Source: Ectopseudomonas composti
GTDB taxonomy: Bacteria > Pseudomonadota > Gammaproteobacteria > Pseudomonadales > Pseudomonadaceae
DNA: 15,142 nt
Direction: 5' to 3'
NCBI GenBank assembly: GCA_946886245.1
Contig: CAMPIF010000046.1
Location: 1-15,142 of the forward strand
Shown: positions 9,153 through 15,142 of the stretch, in pieces
Numbering within the stretch: position 1 is the first letter of the stretch
Layout: each line of letters opens with the position of its first letter
Made by a program: the position numbers and the translations under genes
Notes under the pieces: model-generated
What the model saw: the letters and a program-made list of their open reading frames with translations, nothing else
Told to the model about the DNA's origin: nothing
The model's database searches: none

Positions 9153-9204
9153 AGCCTGGGACGGTGGCTTTGCTGTCATCATAGGGCTTTGGGTAGCATT
9201 GGCC

Positions 9205-9223
9205 GGCGCGCCGTGGGCGCGCC
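9205..9223 (+). other. Perfect GC-rich hairpin before hflK
   Basis: Two copies of the 8 bp palindrome GGCGCGCC (9205-9212 and 9216-9223) are separated by GTG and can fold into an 8 bp all-GC stem with a 3 nt loop. It is followed by TTCGCTTTATC, which is too poor in T for a standard terminator. A second weaker pairing, AAAGCC/GGCTTT (9151-9156 with 9166-9171), overlaps the hflX stop codon. The stem ends 26 nt before the hflK ATG. It may protect or partly terminate the hfq-hflX transcript; the function is unproven. Confidence 0.5.
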
Positions 9224-9249
9224 TTCGCTTTATCAGTACGGAGAACGCT

Positions 9250-10419
9250 ATGGCTTGGAATGAGCCGGGTGGCAACTCGAACAATCAAGACCCTTGGGGC
9301 GGCCGCAAAGGCGGTGGTCGGCAGGGGCCGCCGGATCTCGACGAAGCGTTCCGCAAGCTGCAAGAAAGCCTCAACGGGCTGTTTGGCGGTGGCAAGAAAC
9401 GTGGTGACGACGAATCGGGGCGCAGCGGCGGCGGCGGTGGCTTAGGCCTGCTGTTCGTCGGCCTTGGCCTGTTGGCGGTGGTATGGCTGTACAGCGCGAT
9501 CTACGTGGTGGACGAGCAGGAGCAGGCCGTGGTGCTGCGCTTCGGCAAGTACCACGAGACCGTTGGTCCGGGCCTGAATATCTATTTCCCGCCAATCGAT
9601 CGCAAGTTCCAGGAAAACGTCACGCGTGAGCGCGCTTACACCAAGCAGGGCGCCATGCTGACCGAAGACGAGAACATCATCGAAGTGCCGCTGACCGTGC
9701 AGTACCGGGTGACCAACCTGCAGGACTTCGTGCTCAACGTCGACCAGCCGGAAGTCAGCTTGCAGCACGCCACCGACAGCGCCGTGCGCCACGTGGTGGG
9801 TTCCACCGAGATGGATCAGGTGCTGACCGAAGGTCGTGAACTGATGGCCAGCGAGGTGCGTGAGCGCCTGCAGCGTTTCCTCGACAACTACCGGACCGGC
9901 ATCACCATCACTCAGGTGAACATCCAGAGCGCTGCGGCGCCGCGTGAGGTTCAGGAAGCCTTCGATGACGTGATCCGTGCCCGTGAAGACGAGCAGCGTG
10001 AGAAGAACCAGGCCGAGTCCTACGCCAACGGCGTGATTCCGGAAGCACGTGGTCAGGCCCAGCGTCTGCTGGAAGAGGCCAACGGTTACCGTGATGAGGT
10101 CATCGCTCGCGCCCAGGGTGAGGCGGATCGCTTCACCAAGCTGGTGGCCGAGTACCGCAAGGCGCCTGAGATCACTCGCGAGCGTCTGTACATCGACACC
10201 ATGCAGGAAGTGATGAGCAACACCAGCAAGGTTCTGGTCACCGGTGACAAGGGGCAGAACAACCTGCTCTATCTGCCGCTGGACAAGATGATCGACAGCC
10301 GTGGTGGTGCTTCTTCCTCCAGTTCTGCCAACAGCAGCAATACGACAACGCGTGATCCGGCCGTGCCGCTGAGCAGCGATCTGTCGCAGCGTAACCTGCG
10401 TTCCCGGGAGGGCCGTTGA
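9250..10419 (+). CDS. hflK: FtsH-modulating SPFH protein HflK
   Basis: Inner-membrane SPFH/stomatin-family protein that assembles with HflC into a large periplasmic cage around the FtsH protease and tunes its degradation of membrane proteins. The 389-residue product has a cytosolic Gly/Asn-rich N-terminus (1-63), one transmembrane segment (about 65-87, LGLLFVGLGLLAVVWLYSA), and an SPFH domain from about 88. A long charged helical region follows (DVIRAREDEQREKNQAESYA and on), ending in a Ser/Asn/Thr-rich tail. ATG 9250 follows GGAG (9240-9243) at good spacing; the 17 codons further upstream run through the GC-rich hairpin and are not part of the protein. Its stop overlaps the hflC ATG by 1 nt (TGATG), a sign of translational coupling with its partner. 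Confidence 0.96.
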   Translation: MAWNEPGGNSNNQDPWGGRKGGGRQGPPDLDEAFRKLQESLNGLFGGGKKRGDDESGRSGGGGGLGLLFVGLGLLAVVWLYSAIYVVDEQEQAVVLRFGKYHETVGPGLNIYFPPIDRKFQENVTRERAYTKQGAMLTEDENIIEVPLTVQYRVTNLQDFVLNVDQPEVSLQHATDSAVRHVVGSTEMDQVLTEGRELMASEVRERLQRFLDNYRTGITITQVNIQSAAAPREVQEAFDDVIRAREDEQREKNQAESYANGVIPEARGQAQRLLEEANGYRDEVIARAQGEADRFTKLVAEYRKAPEITRERLYIDTMQEVMSNTSKVLVTGDKGQNNLLYLPLDKMIDSRGGASSSSSANSSNTTTRDPAVPLSSDLSQRNLRSREGR

Positions 10420-11288
10420 TGAACAACAAGTCCCTGATCGGCCTGATCGTGGCCGTGGTCGTGGCCCTGGTGGCATGGAACAGCTTCTATATCGTGGCGC
10501 AGACCGAGCGTGCGGTGTTGCTGCAGTTCGGTCGTGTGGTTGAGCCTGATGTACAGCCTGGCCTGCATGTGAAGATCCCCTACGTCAACCAGGTGCGTAT
10601 CTTCGACGGTCGTTTGCTGACGCTGGATTCGACGTCTTCTCGTTTCCTCACTCTGGAGAAGAAGGCGCTGATGGTCGACGCCTATGCCAAGTGGCGGGTG
10701 AAGGATGCCGAGCGCTTCTATCAGTCCACCTCGGGTATGAAGCAAGTCGCCGATGAGCGCCTGGCGCGTCGTCTGGAAGCGTCTCTGCGTGACCAGTTCG
10801 GTAAGCGCACCCTGCACGAGTCGGTATCCGGTGAGCGTGATGCGCTGATGGCCGACGTGACCGCGACCCTCAACCGCGCCGCCGAGCGTGAGCTGGGTAT
10901 CGAGGTTGTCGACGTACGGGTCAAGGCCATCGACCTGCCGCGCGAAGTGAACCGCAGCGTGTTCGAGCGGATGAGCACCGAGCGTGAGCGCGAGGCGCGC
11001 GAGCACCGTGCCAAGGGTCGTGAGCTGGCCGAAGGTATTCGTGCTGACGCCGATCGTCAGCGTCGCGTGCTGCTGGCCGAAGCCTATCGTGAAGCTGAAG
11101 AGCTGCGCGGTGATGGTGATGCCCAGGCTGCTTCCATCTACGCTGCTGCCTTCGGTCAGGATCAGGAGTTCTACTCCTTCTACCGTAGCCTGCAGGCTTA
11201 CCGTGAAAGCTTCGCTGACAAGCGCGATGTGCTGGTGCTGGACCCGGGCAGCGATTTCTTCCGCTACCTGGAAAAATCCAGGCCTTGA
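10419..11288 (+). CDS. hflC: FtsH-modulating SPFH protein HflC
   Basis: Partner of HflK in the membrane HflKC-FtsH complex. The 289-residue product has a short N-terminus, one transmembrane segment (about 5-26, SLIGLIVAVVVALVAWNSF), then an SPFH domain beginning IVAQTERAVLLQFGRV. A long charged alpha-helical region (about 185-245, ERMSTERER...EHRAKGRELAEG) follows, and a final part ends DVLVLDPGSDFFRYLEKS, typical of HflC. ATG 10419 shares its A with the hflK stop and has a GGGAGG Shine-Dalgarno at 10406-10411; a TTG one codon earlier is less likely. Two hairpins follow the gene, the second a standard intrinsic terminator, so hflC is probably the last gene of the main operon. Confidence 0.96.
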   Translation: MNNKSLIGLIVAVVVALVAWNSFYIVAQTERAVLLQFGRVVEPDVQPGLHVKIPYVNQVRIFDGRLLTLDSTSSRFLTLEKKALMVDAYAKWRVKDAERFYQSTSGMKQVADERLARRLEASLRDQFGKRTLHESVSGERDALMADVTATLNRAAERELGIEVVDVRVKAIDLPREVNRSVFERMSTEREREAREHRAKGRELAEGIRADADRQRRVLLAEAYREAEELRGDGDAQAASIYAAAFGQDQEFYSFYRSLQAYRESFADKRDVLVLDPGSDFFRYLEKSRP

Positions 11289-11294
11289 TCGGCA

Positions 11295-11323
11295 ACCCTG
11301 GCGGCGCGATGCGTCGCCAGGGT
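11295..11323 (+). other. Stable hairpin in hflC 3' UTR
   Basis: ACCCTGGCG (11295-11303) pairs perfectly with CGCCAGGGT (11315-11323). The interior can extend by one G-T pair and three G-C pairs around the 3 nt loop GAT, giving a stem of about 13 pairs. No T-tract follows, so it is not itself an intrinsic terminator. It starts 7 nt after the hflC stop and lies 32 nt before the terminator hairpin. Possible roles are mRNA 3' protection, an sRNA 5' domain, or a degenerate repeat; none is shown. Confidence 0.55.
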
Positions 11324-11349
11324 GACCGCGAGGTAAAACGTGGTATCAT
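11322..11349 (+). promoter_or_regulatory. Weak sigma-70-like promoter candidate
   Basis: GTGACC (11322-11327), 16 nt, then TATCAT (11344-11349) resembles TTGACA/TATAAT at 4 of 6 and 5 of 6 positions. A transcript would start at about 11356, the very base where the terminator stem begins, so it would either be stopped at once or would lack part of the stem and read through to the DUF2065 gene and hisZ. Low confidence without start-site data. Confidence 0.3.
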
Positions 11350-11355
11350 GCGGCA

Positions 11356-11378
11356 GCCGGGAAAATCCCGGCTTTTTT
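11356..11378 (+). terminator. Rho-independent terminator after hflC
   Basis: GCCGGGA (11356-11362), loop AAA, TCCCGGC (11366-11372) forms a perfect 7 bp stem followed directly by TTTTTT (11373-11378). It ends the hflK-hflC transcript 68-90 nt after the hflC stop and ends 15 nt before the next ATG, so the downstream genes need read-through or their own promoter. Confidence 0.9.
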
Positions 11379-11393
11379 GCGTCTGTGGGAATC

Positions 11394-11579
11394 ATGTGGC
11401 AGGAACTCGGCATCGCACTGTGTCTGGTATTGGTGCTGGAAGGCATCCTGCCCTTCCTCTATCCGCGCCATTGGCGCGGAGCGGTCATGCAGGCAGCTCG
11501 TCTGCCCGACCGCCGACTGCGCCTTATGGGGCTGGCCAGCATGCTGCTGGGTACGGCCCTTCTATATCTGCTTCACTGA
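11394..11579 (+). CDS. yjeT: Small DUF2065 (YjeT-like) membrane protein
   Basis: A 61-residue integral membrane protein with two predicted transmembrane helices (about 5-22, [18 protein letters not shown], and 42-60, [19 protein letters not shown]) joined by a basic loop containing RHWRG and RLPDRRLR. Size, two-helix layout and position between hflC and purA match E. coli YjeT (DUF2065); its molecular function is not known to me. Conserved linkage to hflKC hints at a role in membrane protein quality control, which is inference. ATG 11394 follows a GTGGGAA Shine-Dalgarno; upstream in-frame codons from 11340 run through the terminator and are rejected. hisZ starts 37 nt later. Confidence 0.85.
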   Translation: MWQELGIALCLVLVLEGILPFLYPRHWRGAVMQAARLPDRRLRLMGLASMLLGTALLYLLH

Positions 11580-11616
11580 AGGCTTGTGCCGCCCGGATCG
11601 AGAGGGGAATGGCGAA

Positions 11617-14156
<2,540 letters not shown>

Positions 14157-14182
14157 TCGAGCTGCTCTCCAGCTGCACAGGA

Positions 14183-14204
14183 GCCGCCTTCGGGCGGCTT
14201 TTTT
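14183..14204 (+). terminator. Rho-independent terminator after purA
   Basis: GCCGCC (14183-14188), tetraloop TTCG (14189-14192) and GGCGGC (14193-14198) are followed by TTTTTT (14199-14204). The C(UUCG)G loop is unusually stable. It cleanly separates purA from the receptor gene. Confidence 0.93.
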
Positions 14205-14239
14205 GTGCGCGTCCATGCGGGCGTTCCCGCCGGGGTGCT

Positions 14240-14255
14240 GGGCATGCGCTTTGCT
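14240..14255 (+). promoter_or_regulatory. Candidate sigma-54 promoter
   Basis: GGGCAT, 5 nt, TTGCT (14240-14255) matches the RpoN consensus TGGCAC-N5-TTGCW at 9 of 11 positions. The near-invariant GG (14241-14242) and GC (14253-14254) are spaced exactly as required. The predicted start is near 14266, about 50 nt before the receptor GTG. No enhancer site was recognised, and 36 nt separate it from the purA terminator. Confidence 0.45.
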
Positions 14256-14260
14256 TGTAT

Positions 14261-14287
14261 TCAATAAATCCCGGAAGTCGCCGTTAT
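14261..14287 (+). promoter_or_regulatory. Candidate FliA (sigma-28) promoter
   Basis: TCAA (14261-14264), 15 nt, GCCGTTAT (14280-14287) resembles the flagellar class promoter TAAA-N15-GCCGATAA with exact spacing; pseudomonad FliA sites often carry TCAA at -35. The predicted start is near 14294, just upstream of the GAGGAG Shine-Dalgarno (14304-14309). A FliA promoter is the expected control for a chemoreceptor gene and supports that reading of the downstream CDS. Confidence 0.6.
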
Positions 14288-14317
14288 AGCTATTACGGTC
14301 GTTGAGGAGTGTCCCCA

Positions 14318-15142
14318 GTGTTCGCCATTGTTTCCATGTTGCGTAGCCGTCTGTTGCGCCCGGTGTTCGTCGCGCTTGGCCTGGCCATGTTGGTGCAGGT
14401 CGGTTTGGCTGTTTGGCTGATGCGCGCCTCGGTCGACGGCATGGTCGAGGATCTGGCGCAGCGCCTGGGGGGTGAAAGTCGCCGCCTGGCTGAGGAACTG
14501 GAGGCTGCCGAGCGGGAGATGACGCAGGGCCTTTCCGCGCTCGCCGGCAGTACCCGTACGCGCCTGGGTGAAGGGCTTTCCGGCCAGCTGAAGAATGAAC
14601 AGGCGCAATTGCGCGTGGTGCTCGAAGGCAATCTCAAGCAATCCGGTCAGGCGCTGGCGCAGCTGCTGGCCGGGGTGGCGCCGAAGTCCATCTGGGATCT
14701 GGATATTCCTGCGCTCACTGCGCTGACCCGAATCGCTCAGCAGGATCCGGCGGTACTGTTCGCCATCATCTACGACGCCGGGGGTCAGCGCCTGACGCGC
14801 AACTTCAATCGCAGCAACGCGCAGGTGCGTGAACTCGTCGCTGCCGGGCAGGGTGGCTCGCCGCTGGAGAAGCTGGTGGATGCGGCTTCACGCGATCCGC
14901 GCGTGTATGTGGTCGAGGCTGATATCAATCCAATGGGCTCGCGTATCGGCAAGGTGCAGATGGGCCTGTCGCTGGATGTGGTGGAAAAGGAGCTGACCGC
15001 GCTGGACGGCCGCTTTGCGTCTTTGGTCAGCGGCGCTGGTGAGTTGGTCGATAGCAGTCTGGCTGGCGCTTCCGAAGAGGCGACCGGTGCGCTGCGCGAG
15101 GTCGTACGCGCTCCTGCCGCCGTGCTGTCCGCGGTCGGCGAG
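14318..15142 (+). CDS. Chemoreceptor-like membrane protein, N-terminal part
   Basis: The open frame runs 275 codons to the window edge without a stop, so the gene is cut off. It has a basic N-terminus, a transmembrane segment (about 14-35), a long heptad-rich periplasmic stretch (about 40-118) and a sensor-like alpha/beta region. The latter shows SIWDLDIPALTAL (124-136), LFAIIYDAGGQRLTRNF (147-163), VVEADINPMGSRIGKVQMGLSL (198-219) and more helix. This layout, and the W-D-D/YDA-G/G-x-V-x-M-G-x-S pattern, fits the ligand-binding half of methyl-accepting chemotaxis proteins. The second membrane helix, HAMP and signalling domain would follow outside. I recall an MCP gene next to purA in other pseudomonads such as P. 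putida. The start is GTG 14318, 8 nt after GAGGAG. FliA and sigma-54 promoter candidates lie upstream. A histidine kinase or GGDEF protein with the same input domain cannot be excluded. Confidence 0.75.
   Translation, partial: MFAIVSMLRSRLLRPVFVALGLAMLVQVGLAVWLMRASVDGMVEDLAQRLGGESRRLAEELEAAEREMTQGLSALAGSTRTRLGEGLSGQLKNEQAQLRVVLEGNLKQSGQALAQLLAGVAPKSIWDLDIPALTALTRIAQQDPAVLFAIIYDAGGQRLTRNFNRSNAQVRELVAAGQGGSPLEKLVDAASRDPRVYVVEADINPMGSRIGKVQMGLSLDVVEKELTALDGRFASLVSGAGELVDSSLAGASEEATGALREVVRAPAAVLSAVGE

Noticed and set aside
9170..9199. TTGCTG-N18-TAGCAT as an hflK promoter
   Set aside because: Only 3 of 6 and 4 of 6 matches with long spacing; below what I would expect by chance in a 97 nt gap.
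11377..11616. N-terminal extension of hisZ by 80 codons
   Set aside because: It overlaps the DUF2065 gene in another frame, is Cys/Trp-rich and unlike HisZ; ATG 11617 with its own ribosome binding site starts the conserved protein.

Overview
This window is a stretch of chromosomal core genome from a high-GC gammaproteobacterium, almost certainly a Pseudomonas. The evidence is the gene order, the recognisable proteins (short-form Hfq, MutL with an endonuclease motif, HisZ next to PurA) and a REP-type repeat of the GTAGCCCGGAT...ATCCGGG kind. I associate that repeat with the mendocina/stutzeri side of the genus, but the species call is a guess from memory. No plasmid, phage, IS, CRISPR, rRNA or tRNA feature is visible.

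Layout: an inverted pair of REP-like repeats lies at the left edge, and the stop codon of queG (minus strand) falls inside one copy. queG is divergent from a long plus-strand run: nnr (NAD(P)HX repair), tsaE (t6A tRNA modification), amiB (murein amidase), mutL (mismatch repair), miaA (i6A tRNA modification), hfq (RNA chaperone), hflX (ribosome-associated GTPase), hflK and hflC (SPFH complex controlling FtsH). This closely resembles the classic E. coli order yjeS/yjeF-yjeE-amiB-mutL-miaA-hfq-hflX-hflK-hflC-yjeT-purA. Junctions are tight: a 13 nt overlap (nnr/tsaE), 1 nt overlaps (amiB/mutL and hflK/hflC), and gaps of about 10 to 100 nt elsewhere. A clear intrinsic terminator follows hflC. A second unit of a DUF2065 small membrane protein, hisZ (HisG regulatory subunit) and purA follows and ends at another clear terminator. 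The last 825 nt encode the N-terminal part of a membrane chemoreceptor-like protein that runs off the window. It is preceded by good matches to sigma-54 and FliA (sigma-28) promoters.

How the genes relate: the main operon groups housekeeping and quality-control functions, namely metabolite repair, tRNA modification at positions 34 (queuosine) and 37 (t6A, i6A), DNA mismatch repair, RNA regulation, ribosome rescue and membrane proteolysis. hisZ and purA add histidine and adenylate synthesis, which meet at the purine/AICAR branch. The terminal receptor is an independent, probably motility-regulated unit.

I found no undescribed multi-gene system. The items most worth a second look are non-coding: the REP pair at the end of queG, the hairpin/terminator/promoter-like cluster after hflC, the GC-rich perfect hairpin before hflK, and the tandem sigma-54/FliA promoter candidates before the receptor gene.
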